From positions 3,720,001-3,784,000 of the forward strand of contig OY782765.1 of NCBI GenBank assembly GCA_963678275.1: a stretch of 64,000 nt of DNA. Reading direction: 5' to 3'. Source of the DNA: G963677445 sp963678275. GTDB taxonomy: Bacteria; Bacteroidota; Ignavibacteria; Ignavibacteriales; Melioribacteraceae. A model generated the notes under the pieces. It saw nothing but the letters and a program-made list of their open reading frames with translations. It did not search any database and had not been told where the DNA came from. The position numbers and the translations under genes are program-made. Positions 38,431 to 47,199 of this stretch are shown in pieces. Every line of letters begins with the position of its first letter. The first letter of the stretch is position 1.

Positions 38431-39849
38431 TTAAGTTGAACCTTCTACTCTCTTCAGAAGTGATTCTAATCCGAGCTCCTCGAACCACTTGATTCCCATC
38501 GCTTTTGTTACCGTTGGGTGTAGCGTCATCCTCCACCATCCCTGGGAATAATTCACTACATTCCAGGCATCTCTTTCTCTGATTCCTCGACTTCTCAGGA
38601 ACTTATACTGTGTATACTTGCGCTTGCATTGTTTCAGGCGATACATTCTTAGCCTTCTTCTCAGCCATCCTTCTATATTCCGGATGTCGGCCAGCCACGT
38701 ATTTGCCATCCCAAAGTAATTTGTCCAGCCGATTATTACTGCGTTTAGTTCGCTTATTACACGGCTGTAACTTACTCCTCTGGTCCGGCCTGTTAATTCC
38801 TTGAGTTTCTCTTTCAATCGATCTATGGATTTATCGGCCACTCGTATTTTTCCTTTAGGCATTATTGTATATCCCAAGAATTTTACTTTCGAGCAGTGCC
38901 TTACTCCACTTTTTTCTTTGTTGACTTTCAATTTCAGTTTGTTCTCGATATATCTGACTATACTTTGCATTACCCTTTGGCCTGCTTTTTCACTTCTGAC
39001 ATATATATTGCAGTCATCGGCATAGCGACAGAAACTGTGGCCTCTGCTTTCGAGCTCTTTATCCAGCTCATCAAGAACTATGTTCGATAGCAACGGCGAT
39101 AATGGGCCTCCCTGTGGGGTGCCCGATACTCGCTGTTCTGTCAGTCCGTCGTTCATTATTCCGGCTTTCAGGTATTGGTTTATCAATCGCAGGAGTCGTT
39201 TATCTCCGATGTTTTTACTTACTCTTTGCATTAGCCTGTCATGGTTGATCTTATCAAAGAACTTTTCCAAATCTATGTCAACTACCCATTCTTTTCCTTC
39301 TTTGATATTCTTTGCTGATTGTCTTATAGCCTGATGCGCGCTTCTTCCCGCTCTGAATCCGTAGCTGTGGTTGCTGAAGTGTGGTTCGTAGTATTCCGTT
39401 AGCTTCTGGTGGATCGACTGTTGGATTAAGCGATCTTTTATTGTGGGAATCCCTAACATCCGTTTTCCGCCTGATGGTTTGGGTATTTCCACCTTTAGTA
39501 CCGGACTGACTTTGTATTGCTCTGTTAGTAGTTCTTTCCGTATTTCTATGATTCCTTTGGGGTACCATTGCTTAAATTCGCTCATATCCATTTTATCTGT
39601 TCCTCCGCTTCCGCCGTTTCGGACTACTTGCTGGTAGCTCTTGTTTAGGTTTACATAGGCAAATATCTCCTCTGATATGTTTCTGGTCTGGAATCGGTTC
39701 TCTTCAAATTTCGAAAGCAGTTCAACTCTCCCTTTCCTCCCCTTTCCGGTTCCGCCGGTGGTTGATTCTGTGAGTTTCTCCTTCTCGCTCTCAAATAAAT
39801 CGAGTTGTTCAGGGCTTCTGTTTTTCTGTTGCTTTCTGCTTTTACGCAT
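38431..39849 (-). CDS. ltrA: group II intron reverse transcriptase/maturase
   Basis: The protein has 472 residues. The basic N-terminal region leads to RT motifs: 'KPSGGKRMLGIPTIKDRLIQ' (RT-2), 'VVDIDLEKFFDKINHDRL' (RT-3), 'GTPQGGPLSPLLSNIVLDEL' (RT-4) and the catalytic Y276-A-D-D in 'FCRYADDCNIYV'. The maturase domain X is at about 355-450 ('VIIGWTNYFGMANTW'). There is no HNH endonuclease at the C-terminus, so it would rely on nicked or single-stranded targets, as group IIC and similar introns do. No stop or frameshift is present, and mobility is plausible. Confidence 0.96.
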   Translation of the reverse strand: MRKSRKQQKNRSPEQLDLFESEKEKLTESTTGGTGKGRKGRVELLSKFEENRFQTRNISEEIFAYVNLNKSYQQVVRNGGSGGTDKMDMSEFKQWYPKGIIEIRKELLTEQYKVSPVLKVEIPKPSGGKRMLGIPTIKDRLIQQSIHQKLTEYYEPHFSNHSYGFRAGRSAHQAIRQSAKNIKEGKEWVVDIDLEKFFDKINHDRLMQRVSKNIGDKRLLRLINQYLKAGIMNDGLTEQRVSGTPQGGPLSPLLSNIVLDELDKELESRGHSFCRYADDCNIYVRSEKAGQRVMQSIVRYIENKLKLKVNKEKSGVRHCSKVKFLGYTIMPKGKIRVADKSIDRLKEKLKELTGRTRGVSYSRVISELNAVIIGWTNYFGMANTWLADIRNIEGWLRRRLRMYRLKQCKRKYTQYKFLRSRGIRERDAWNVVNYSQGWWRMTLHPTVTKAMGIKWFEELGLESLLKRVEGST

Positions 39850-40271
39850 TCTCGGCGACTCCTGTCTTAATGAATTCCGACCTTCACGTCTTTGGTCTTT
39901 CTTCTCACGCTAGTATGTCTTCTGCTGACTTCTCTGTACCCATCACATATGGTTTCCCATATCCTTTTCTGTTGCCAGAAGGTACAGAGATCTCCCGGGG
40001 TAAGACATAAGGCTTTCTATCCGTTCCACTTGATCTACTGATTACTCTTCCGGATGACTTTAGGGCTTCTCAATTCATGGCTCGATTACCCAGAGTATAC
40101 AGCCTCTTATCAGGTTTCTGTGCGTCAGAACGAATATTTGTTTTCGGCTTCCTTCAGATTCCGAATCACTTCGGACACCCTTGCCGCATGCTATAGGATT
40201 CCTGTCATCTTGGCTCCTTTGGGACTTACTTGCTCTGTGCACCCGTTAGTCTTATGTCATGCCCGGCACAC

Positions 40272-40362
40272 CAATAATGGAACCTCTACAAGGTTCTTTT
40301 AAAATACCGCGTTGTAGATGCGGGAATTATTGCGGAACGTCCCCATGGGGTAGAAATATGCG
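40272..40362. repeat. repeat family E, intron-interrupted copy
   Basis: It matches 3101-3192: 'CAATAATGGAACCTCTACAA' at the start and 'ATTGCGGAACGTCC' near the end. The other half of this copy lies on the far side of the intron, at about 38300-38358. Confidence 0.8.
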
Positions 40363-40646
40363 AAATATTGAAATACGAATCCCTGTAGGATATTAACAAA
40401 TATTTGGGTGACAAGGCTGATTAAAGAAATCTTGTTTTCGAAGGGAATCTGCAACAACCTGCGACGCGCAATTTGTGCCGTTTACAACAAAATCTATGCG
40501 TTTATTTCTCTTTTGACGCGCTTATCACATTTAAATTATTAATAACACCATTTTCCCGATTATTACACGTACATCGGCCCCAATTCATAATTGCTACTGA
40601 ATCAGACATATATACATTTTTTAAATAAAATATATCGGGAGTAAAA
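40363..40646. other. intergenic leader of the second chemoreceptor gene
   Basis: No gene is seen. It has one short palindrome-like 'ATCCCTGTAGGAT' and AT-rich sequence likely to contain the promoter of the gene at 40647. Confidence 0.5.
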
Positions 40647-42728
40647 ATGGAGTGGTTTAATAATCAAAAGGTTGGAACCAGACTTGGCATCGGTTTTACC
40701 ATTGCCATAGCGGCTCTTATTATTTCAAGCATGATCGGGCTGAGAGGTCTGGTGACACTGGATAATGAAGTCAAAATTCTCGCGAAAGACCGCTTTCCAA
40801 AAACAGTACAGGCGAATAATATTATTGACGCGGTAAATATCGCCGCCAGGTCTTTACGTAATATAATGCTGACCGATGATCCGGGCATTAAAGCGGATCA
40901 ACTTGACAGACTAAAAACTGCCGCTGAAATGGTCAACGACAATTATACCATACTGCAACAAACTATAAACACAGAAAAAGGGAAAGGGCTGCTAAAAGCG
41001 CTGGATGATGTGAGAGTAAAAGAATATTATCCCATCCGTGAAAAAATGATGAATTATTTCAATAGCGGGAATAAAAAAGCCGCTGTTGATCTGTTATTTA
41101 CCGAATTTAGAGAAGCGCAGAATAACTACATTAGTTCAATTGAAAATTTGATAGCTTATCAGAACGAACTGGTTGATGAGTCAGCAATTATGGCAGATGA
41201 GCTTTACAGTTCGGCTCAGACAAAGTTGTGGCTTATCGGTCTTTCTGTTATGGCAGTTGTTATTTTCCTCTCGGTTTATATTTCACGAAGCATAACACGG
41301 CCAATGAATATTGTAGGAGAACGTGTCGGCCAGCTCGAAAGAGTTTGTATTACGAATCTTGGCAATGGCCTTCTCTCTCTTTCCCATGGAGACCTGGATG
41401 CCGAGGTCAGAAAAGAAACGCAACATCTGAGTTTCACACAAAAAGATGAACTCGGAGACCTGGCCAGAACTGTAGACAGCATGATTACAAAAGCCCAGGG
41501 GGGAATAGACGCCTATGAGGAGGTAAGGAAAAGAATAAATGAATTGAGCCGCGAAGCTAATAAACTTATTGATGACGCCAGGGAAGGAAGGCTCGACCAG
41601 CGTGGAGAAGCAAGGAAATTTGAGGGATCATATAAAAAAATCATTCAGGGATTTAATGATGTGCTCGACGCGGTAATTCTGCCTGTTCAGGATGGCGCCA
41701 GGGCGCTTGAAGTGATGTCGACTGGAGACCTTACATCACGTGTAACCGCCGAATATAAGGGGCAGCACAGGCAAATCAAGGATAGCATTAACCAGCTTGG
41801 AGATTCACTTGAAGAACTGGTAATACAGATGAATCAGGCAGTTGAAGCAACCGCCAGCGCCAGCAATGAAATATCATCAAGTTCGGAAGAAATGGCGGCA
41901 GGCGCCCAGGAGCAGTCTGTCCAGGCAAATGAGGTTGCCTCGGCTGTAGAAGAGTTGACTTCGACTATTCTTGAAGCTGCAAAAAATGCCGGAACTGCCG
42001 CTGATAATGCTAAAAACGCCGGGAATATTGCAAAAACCGGGGGAGAGGTTGTTGAGAAAACAGTAGATGGAATGATAAAAATTGCCGAAGTTGTTAACAG
42101 CGCCGCCATTACGGTGGAAAAACTGGGTGAAAACAGCAATAAAATCGGAGAGATAATTGAGGTAATTGATGAGATCGCGGATCAGACAAACCTGCTTGCC
42201 CTCAATGCGGCTATTGAAGCGGCGCGCGCCGGAGAACATGGGCGTGGTTTTGCCGTGGTCGCTGATGAAGTGAGAAAACTCGCCGAAAGAACAACCAAAG
42301 CAACAAAAGAGATTGCCTCGATGATTAAGCAGATTCAGTCCGATACCGGTGAAGCGGTCACCTCAATAAAGGTTGGAAACTCTGAGGTTGATTCAGGCAG
42401 AAAACTTGCGCAGCAGGCCGGTGAGTCGCTCAGGCAGATAATTGAGTCATCCGAAAAAGTGGTTGATGATATTACCCAGGTGGCATCGACAAGTGAACAG
42501 CAGTCGGCGACTGCCGAACAGATAAGCAAGAGTATTGAGGGAATAAGCAGTGTTACACATCAGAATGCCGCTACAACTCAGCAGGTTGCCCACGCGACCG
42601 AAGATTTGAGCAGGCTGACTGAAAATCTGCAAAATCTTATATCAAGATTTAAAGTATCCCGGGCAGGCGCTCACGTCCTCTCGGAATATCATGTAAGAAA
42701 TAATGGAAAATTATTGGCTGAAGCGTGA
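40647..42728 (+). CDS. methyl-accepting chemotaxis protein with four-helix-bundle sensor
   Basis: The protein has 693 residues. Membrane helices lie at about 11-31 and 191-211, enclosing a helical periplasmic domain of about 160 residues of the 4HB_MCP type ('KDRFPKTVQANNIIDAVNIA'). Several HAMP-like units follow (about 215-395, including 'ALEVMSTGDLTSRVTAEYKG'), an unusually long HAMP array. The signalling tip is canonical ('EIADQTNLLALNAAIEAARA', 'GRGFAVVADEVRKLAERT'). GGAG lies upstream of the ATG. The C-terminal 20 residues carry no CheR-tether motif. Its signal domain is close to that of the receptor at 27384. Confidence 0.95.
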   Translation: MEWFNNQKVGTRLGIGFTIAIAALIISSMIGLRGLVTLDNEVKILAKDRFPKTVQANNIIDAVNIAARSLRNIMLTDDPGIKADQLDRLKTAAEMVNDNYTILQQTINTEKGKGLLKALDDVRVKEYYPIREKMMNYFNSGNKKAAVDLLFTEFREAQNNYISSIENLIAYQNELVDESAIMADELYSSAQTKLWLIGLSVMAVVIFLSVYISRSITRPMNIVGERVGQLERVCITNLGNGLLSLSHGDLDAEVRKETQHLSFTQKDELGDLARTVDSMITKAQGGIDAYEEVRKRINELSREANKLIDDAREGRLDQRGEARKFEGSYKKIIQGFNDVLDAVILPVQDGARALEVMSTGDLTSRVTAEYKGQHRQIKDSINQLGDSLEELVIQMNQAVEATASASNEISSSSEEMAAGAQEQSVQANEVASAVEELTSTILEAAKNAGTAADNAKNAGNIAKTGGEVVEKTVDGMIKIAEVVNSAAITVEKLGENSNKIGEIIEVIDEIADQTNLLALNAAIEAARAGEHGRGFAVVADEVRKLAERTTKATKEIASMIKQIQSDTGEAVTSIKVGNSEVDSGRKLAQQAGESLRQIIESSEKVVDDITQVASTSEQQSATAEQISKSIEGISSVTHQNAATTQQVAHATEDLSRLTENLQNLISRFKVSRAGAHVLSEYHVRNNGKLLAEA

Positions 42729-42760
42729 TGGTGGTGAAAAAGGCTCTGATCTATGTTAAA

Positions 42761-42794
42761 ACAGGCGGGATATTCTTCCGCCTGTTTTTTTTTT
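42761..42794 (+). terminator. intrinsic terminator of the second chemoreceptor gene
   Basis: An 8-bp stem ACAGGCGG/CCGCCTGT with a 9-nt loop is followed by ten T residues, 33 bp after the stop. Confidence 0.92.
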
Positions 42795-43162
42795 ATGTTC
42801 CGGAGAGACGGGCGAAAAATTAATATAATGCTCAATCATAAAAAAAAATATTAACCACAAAGGGCACAATGAAGGCGCGAGGTTCACAATTAACAAATTC
42901 CGGTTTATGATTTCGCTTCCATCAACTATCCTGTAATATAGCAAGAATATACTGATTGTAAAAAATTGTAAAAAAAGAACCGGAAATGTAATCATTTAAA
43001 AACTGTTGTTAAGAAAATTCTTATTTTGCGAATAAATATTTTCTTCCCGAAAGAATTCAACGGAAACCTGTTTCAGGATTTCAGGGCAGGTTTCATAATA
43101 TAAAAAAATAATTAGTCAGTATCAGAATAACAGGATATCTGAAATTTATTCCAGGAAGAAAA
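42795..43162. other. intergenic region with a short family C/D fragment
   Basis: No gene is visible. Bases 42850-42882 match the shared C/D core ('TTAACCACAAAGGGCACAAT'). The remainder is AT-rich. Confidence 0.5.
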
Positions 43163-45601
43163 ATGTTTAAGCAACCATTATTTATCATTTCCCTTTATCT
43201 GCTCTTTTGTATCTTTTCGGCCGGCGCGCAGGAAAAACCTGAAATTGAGGGTGTGTGGAAAGGCCGGTTCACAATTGATTTTGTTTTTAAAATTAACAGA
43301 ATGCCCGACGGAAGATTATCGGCGACATTTAATACTCCAATACAGAAAGTTTATAATGTCCCGGTGAATAATGTCAGTTTCAATGATGATTCACTCTATC
43401 TCGGTATTGAGGTATCCGATGTCAACAAGTCACATTTCAGCGGCAGGTTTGACAAAGATAAGAATACTATATCAGGCAGTTTTTTTGACGGCGTCTATTA
43501 TTATCCCCTTACTCTTGAAGCCGGTTGTGAACTGATTGCCGAAATGGTCCCCAGGATTGATGACTCAGGTAATCAGGTATTTAACTGGGTATATGAGATT
43601 CCGGAAGTTTTAGAGGATGGATGGACTGTCGGGGATATCAGGGAATCAGGATTCGACACAGCCAAAATTTTTGAGGTAATGAATAAAATCACCAGGGAGG
43701 ATTACAAACTTATCAAGAGTATGTTGATAATAAAGGATGGAAAACTTCTGCTGGATGAATATTTTTACGGCTATAATAACCGCAAGCTGCATTTCATTGC
43801 CTCAATTACAAAAGGAATAACCTACCTTCTTTCCGGGATAACGCTGGAAAAGGGACTTGTTAAAAGTATGGATGAACCGGTCTGTAACTTAATGCCTGAA
43901 TATTCTGACCTTCTTTGCGGCGGCGGAAAAGAAAACATTTTGTTTTATCATCTACTCAGCATGAGCGCCGGATTAGACTGGGATGAACAGACATATAATT
44001 ACCTCGATTCAAGAAACACCTCTTACTCCATGGGACATTCGGGGGATGCTTTTCGTTATCTCTTTGGCCGCGAATTGATTTATAAGCCTGGAGAAAAATT
44101 TGTTTATAACAGCGGGCTTACAAACGCGGCGTGTGAAATAATTCAGGAAAAGTCAGGAAAAACCATAGAAGAGCTGGCGGTTGAAAATATATTTACCCCC
44201 CTCGGCATCGAGGATTATTACTGGGAAAAGAACAAGGATGGTTCATATCACGCTTCGGGGGGCCTCAGTCTTTATCCCCGGGACCTGGCAAAAATAGGAA
44301 TGCTTTATGTGGATAAGGGGAAATACAAAAATAAGAGAATTATCAAAGAGGAGTGGTTTGATAACTGTACGAAAAAATATTATACCGGGGAGGGGCCGGA
44401 TTACTGGAATCACTGGGGACCGAATATAAGATTCGTAAAAGGCAAACCGGTTGAAGTTTTCAGCTCGGGAGGCCTTGGCGGGCAGTTTATTTTCGCTATG
44501 CCTGGGCTGAATACGATTGTTACTTTTAATTCCGACTACTTTGGATTTCCCTGGCAGATGCATGAAATAATAAATACTTATATAATTCCGGCGATTATAA
44601 GCGGGGATGATTACAGCGGTCAAAAAAACTTCACCTCCAAAAATATCAGGATGCTCGAAAATTATAACTGGGGTTATTCATGGATATCTGAGCTGGCATG
44701 TCTGGTTCCGGCGCTAAAAGTAATCGGGAAAGAAAATTCAATGTCATGGCTGTCAGGAGCCACAGGTCATGCTTTCCAGATAAATATTAAGGAGGGGCTT
44801 TCCGCAAATATAAATGAAGCTGTTAATTTAATTCCCCGGCCCGGTAAGGGACTCGGCTACAGTATTGATATAGTAGAAAGTTCGCCCGGCGATGAGAATT
44901 TTGAAGCAAAGCAGAAACAAGCGTGGGATATGACCCGCGAAGCTCTCGATAACGGTCTGCCGGTATATGCCCGCCAGATGGACTGGATAGATGAATATTT
45001 TCTCATTTTCGGATATGATGAAACGGGGTATTATTATAAAGGCATTGATTCTTTTGAGGGGAAAGGAGCAAAATACTGGAAAGAAGCGGGTTTTGGGGGT
45101 AATAATAAGCTGTTATTCAAAAAAGTATCTCCGGCCGAGAAGAGTGAGGATAAAATTATTATTAAAGAAGCGCTGAAGTTTGCCGTAAGCTATTCGTCGG
45201 CAGTGAATGACAACTCATACACCTGTGGAGCAGAGGCCTATAAAAAATGGGGGGAATACCTCCTCTCGGGGAACGCCGATATTTATGGCGCCGCGCTTAA
45301 TGCCGCCTCCTGGACCGAATGCAGAAAACACGCCGTGGGATTTCTGGAGGAATGTAAAAAACGCCTCCCCGATTCAGATCCGAAATTATTTGATCAGGTA
45401 ATAGAAAAATACCAGACCGTTGTTGACTGCCTTAATGAGGTTCAATCTTTATTCCCATTTTTTGTCCCAAATGAAATAAAGCAGAAAAATGTTAAGGATA
45501 TGGATAAATGCGGCAAGGCTGCCTCGATTCTGGATAAGGCAGGGATAGCTGAAAGGGAAGGAATTGTTATACTGGAAAAAATATTACAAACGTTGGATTA
45601 A
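43163..45601 (+). CDS. secreted serine hydrolase fused to a C39/BtrH-like domain
   Basis: The protein has 812 residues with a signal peptide ('FIISLYLLFCIFSAGAQ'). Residues about 24-130 form a small beta-rich domain. Residues about 150-480 are a beta-lactamase/esterase-type serine hydrolase: S214-x-x-K217 in 'FIASITKGITYLL', Y315 in 'FVYNSGLTNAAC' and the third motif 'FSSGGLGGQFIFAMP'. Residues about 490-812 form a second unit whose elements ('YSWISELACLVPALKVIGKE', 'GATGHAFQINI', 'EYFLIFGYDETGYYYKG') recall the papain-like C39/BtrH_N fold. The catalytic Cys is not certain. It heads a three-gene operon with the genes at 45616 and 46053. The substrate is unknown. Confidence 0.85.
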   Translation: MFKQPLFIISLYLLFCIFSAGAQEKPEIEGVWKGRFTIDFVFKINRMPDGRLSATFNTPIQKVYNVPVNNVSFNDDSLYLGIEVSDVNKSHFSGRFDKDKNTISGSFFDGVYYYPLTLEAGCELIAEMVPRIDDSGNQVFNWVYEIPEVLEDGWTVGDIRESGFDTAKIFEVMNKITREDYKLIKSMLIIKDGKLLLDEYFYGYNNRKLHFIASITKGITYLLSGITLEKGLVKSMDEPVCNLMPEYSDLLCGGGKENILFYHLLSMSAGLDWDEQTYNYLDSRNTSYSMGHSGDAFRYLFGRELIYKPGEKFVYNSGLTNAACEIIQEKSGKTIEELAVENIFTPLGIEDYYWEKNKDGSYHASGGLSLYPRDLAKIGMLYVDKGKYKNKRIIKEEWFDNCTKKYYTGEGPDYWNHWGPNIRFVKGKPVEVFSSGGLGGQFIFAMPGLNTIVTFNSDYFGFPWQMHEIINTYIIPAIISGDDYSGQKNFTSKNIRMLENYNWGYSWISELACLVPALKVIGKENSMSWLSGATGHAFQINIKEGLSANINEAVNLIPRPGKGLGYSIDIVESSPGDENFEAKQKQAWDMTREALDNGLPVYARQMDWIDEYFLIFGYDETGYYYKGIDSFEGKGAKYWKEAGFGGNNKLLFKKVSPAEKSEDKIIIKEALKFAVSYSSAVNDNSYTCGAEAYKKWGEYLLSGNADIYGAALNAASWTECRKHAVGFLEECKKRLPDSDPKLFDQVIEKYQTVVDCLNEVQSLFPFFVPNEIKQKNVKDMDKCGKAASILDKAGIAEREGIVILEKILQTLD

Positions 45602-45615
45602 TCCGGGAGAAAAGG

Positions 45616-46056
45616 ATGAACCTGACAAAAGAATATCTGCCTGAAAGAGTAAACCGCCGGCTGACTCTGGCCAAGCTTTTTGTGCAGCTTGAAAGGAAAG
45701 AGGAGAGAAATTGGGCGAAAATCTTTATGTCCGGAAGAGAAAATATACGCGCTCATTTCTCCGCTCTCGCGGCCGGGTTGAATTATAATGAGGAACACGT
45801 AGCCGATAATATTATAGTCTGGCGCGAACCTGAAGATAATGAAGCTGAATGTATGTTCTGTTTTATAGATGACCCGGTGGAGTTTGAGCCTGTTTATAAT
45901 ATCTTTAAGCTTATCGACAAGTATAAGCCGGTCTTCACCTATGGAATTATCAGGCAGTGGAAAGAGGGTGATAACCTTTTTGATATTTTCCGCTATTCCA
46001 AATTCAGCTATATGGAGCATTGCAACAGAGTAAAATACCCAACGAGGAAAAAATGA
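45616..46056 (+). CDS. hypothetical cytoplasmic protein
   Basis: The protein has 146 residues without signal peptide or membrane segment. It has a helical N-terminal half ('VNRRLTLAKLFVQLERKEER') and a mixed C-terminal half with two Cys and several aromatic residues. I do not recognise it. It starts 14 bp after the serine hydrolase gene, with GGAG and AGGA upstream, and its stop overlaps the ATG of the next lipoprotein gene (ATGA at 46053-46056). It therefore belongs to one translationally coupled operon. Confidence 0.72.
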   Translation: MNLTKEYLPERVNRRLTLAKLFVQLERKEERNWAKIFMSGRENIRAHFSALAAGLNYNEEHVADNIIVWREPEDNEAECMFCFIDDPVEFEPVYNIFKLIDKYKPVFTYGIIRQWKEGDNLFDIFRYSKFSYMEHCNRVKYPTRKK

Positions 46057-47123
46057 ACAAATTAAATTTGTTTTTATTGATTGTTCTGATTTTCTTTTCA
46101 TGTCGGGAGGATGTGGAAAGAAGGAGCGATTTTTTTGTTTTTGACGCGGATGAAAGAGTGTTTACCGCTTTCGCCTTTATGAACGCGGCGGGATTTGACG
46201 GTGAATGGAGAAAAGCGGGGATGAATCCACTGAGGATTGATATCAGGGATTCGGTACGAATGAAACTTGAATTTGACTACATAGATAAAATCACAAAATT
46301 TCATTTCGGCAGAAGCCGCGGGAGCTGGGTGGGATATGCCGATTACGCCCTCGTGACAGAAGGGCCTCCCGAATTTAAGTTACATTATGACTCATTGACC
46401 ACAGAGAATATTTCCGGAATACTGGAAAATCACGAGGGACTTAATAAGCTGCTTGCTGAGTTTTATCAGAAAGCGGGAATAAAAAGTCTCTGGAAAAAGT
46501 ACAGGCCTGTTCTGAATGAAACAAATTATAAATATAAACCCTATGCCGACAGTGCTCTCAGTCACCTCGTTAAATTCTGTCGGCTTATTCCCGATTACTT
46601 CACAAAAAGAGCCAGAAGAATACATTTTATGGTTTGTCCGCAAATGTCCTATTTCACAGCTCAGCAGAATACCATCAACGGCGATCTTTATATAATCAGC
46701 GGCCCGACCGATGGGAAACCTGGACCCGCGGCCTTCTATCACGAAGCCCTGCATGAGGTAATAAATCCCATTACAGAAAAATATAAGTACCACGTCGATA
46801 AATCTGACTGGCTTTTTCCCCTCGCCAAAGAAAGCGGCGACCTGGGTTATGATACCTGGGAATCGATAGTGAATGAATCTTTCGTGAGGACAATTGATAA
46901 AATTCTCCAGGGAAAATTGTATGGTTATGACCGGGATAAAATAAGGGAAACAATAAAAGAGGAATATAATCTCGGCTTCATTTTATCCATGCATATATTT
47001 GGAAAAATGGATGATTATTTGGAATCAGATAAAACTCTGGAAGAATATTATCCGGCAATAATTTCATCTATCGATATCATCAACGAAACCGAAAGATGGA
47101 AAAAATATCAATTGGAGAATTGA
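46053..47123 (+). CDS. lipoprotein with HExxH motif (DUF4932-like metallohydrolase)
   Basis: The frame is open from 46020, but GAGG five bases before the ATG at 46053 and the signal peptide 'MNKLNLFLLIVLIFFSC' right after it fix the start (356 residues). The lipobox Cys is at residue 17. A zinc-protease motif H230-E-A-L-H234 lies in 'AAFYHEALHEVINPITEKY', with a possible third ligand E in 'DTWESIVNESFVRTID' 50 residues later. The arrangement resembles DUF4932-type putative metallopeptidases. Overlap with the upstream gene by 4 bp places it in the serine hydrolase operon, so two unrelated hydrolases are expressed together in the envelope. Confidence 0.82.
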   Translation: MNKLNLFLLIVLIFFSCREDVERRSDFFVFDADERVFTAFAFMNAAGFDGEWRKAGMNPLRIDIRDSVRMKLEFDYIDKITKFHFGRSRGSWVGYADYALVTEGPPEFKLHYDSLTTENISGILENHEGLNKLLAEFYQKAGIKSLWKKYRPVLNETNYKYKPYADSALSHLVKFCRLIPDYFTKRARRIHFMVCPQMSYFTAQQNTINGDLYIISGPTDGKPGPAAFYHEALHEVINPITEKYKYHVDKSDWLFPLAKESGDLGYDTWESIVNESFVRTIDKILQGKLYGYDRDKIRETIKEEYNLGFILSMHIFGKMDDYLESDKTLEEYYPAIISSIDIINETERWKKYQLEN

Positions 47124-47129
47124 AGACTC

Positions 47130-47190
47130 TTGACAAATATAAAGTATAACTTTATATTATTGCTTCAATTATAAAGTATAACTTTACATT
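47130..47190 (+). promoter_or_regulatory. promoter with two palindromic operators upstream of the ATPase gene
   Basis: TTGACA (47130-47135) and TATATT (47153-47158) are separated by 17 bp. A 23-bp palindrome with arms AATATAAAGT/ACTTTATATT (47136-47158) fills the spacer and the -10 box. A second, near-perfect copy (TATAAAGT-ATA-ACTTTACA, 47170-47188) is centred 32 bp downstream, about three helical turns away. A regulator bound here would block RNA polymerase. Confidence 0.72.
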
Positions 47191-47199
47191 GGCAGGAAA

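Larger units (their letters stand above)
38359..40271 (-). mobile_element. complete group II intron inserted in repeat family E
   Basis: The 1913-bp intron starts on the minus strand with 'GTGTGCCGGGCATGAC' (GUGYG consensus, 40271) and ends 'CTACCCGAT' (38359). It encodes a full maturase in domain IV and has recognisable domains V and VI just after the reading frame. Joining the flanks gives 'TACAATAATGGAACC', the same as the uninterrupted family E copy at 3099-3112, which confirms both boundaries. The 5' exon ends just after a small stem-loop (GAACCT/AGGTTC), the insertion preference of group IIC introns. The maturase lacks an endonuclease domain. Confidence 0.92.
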
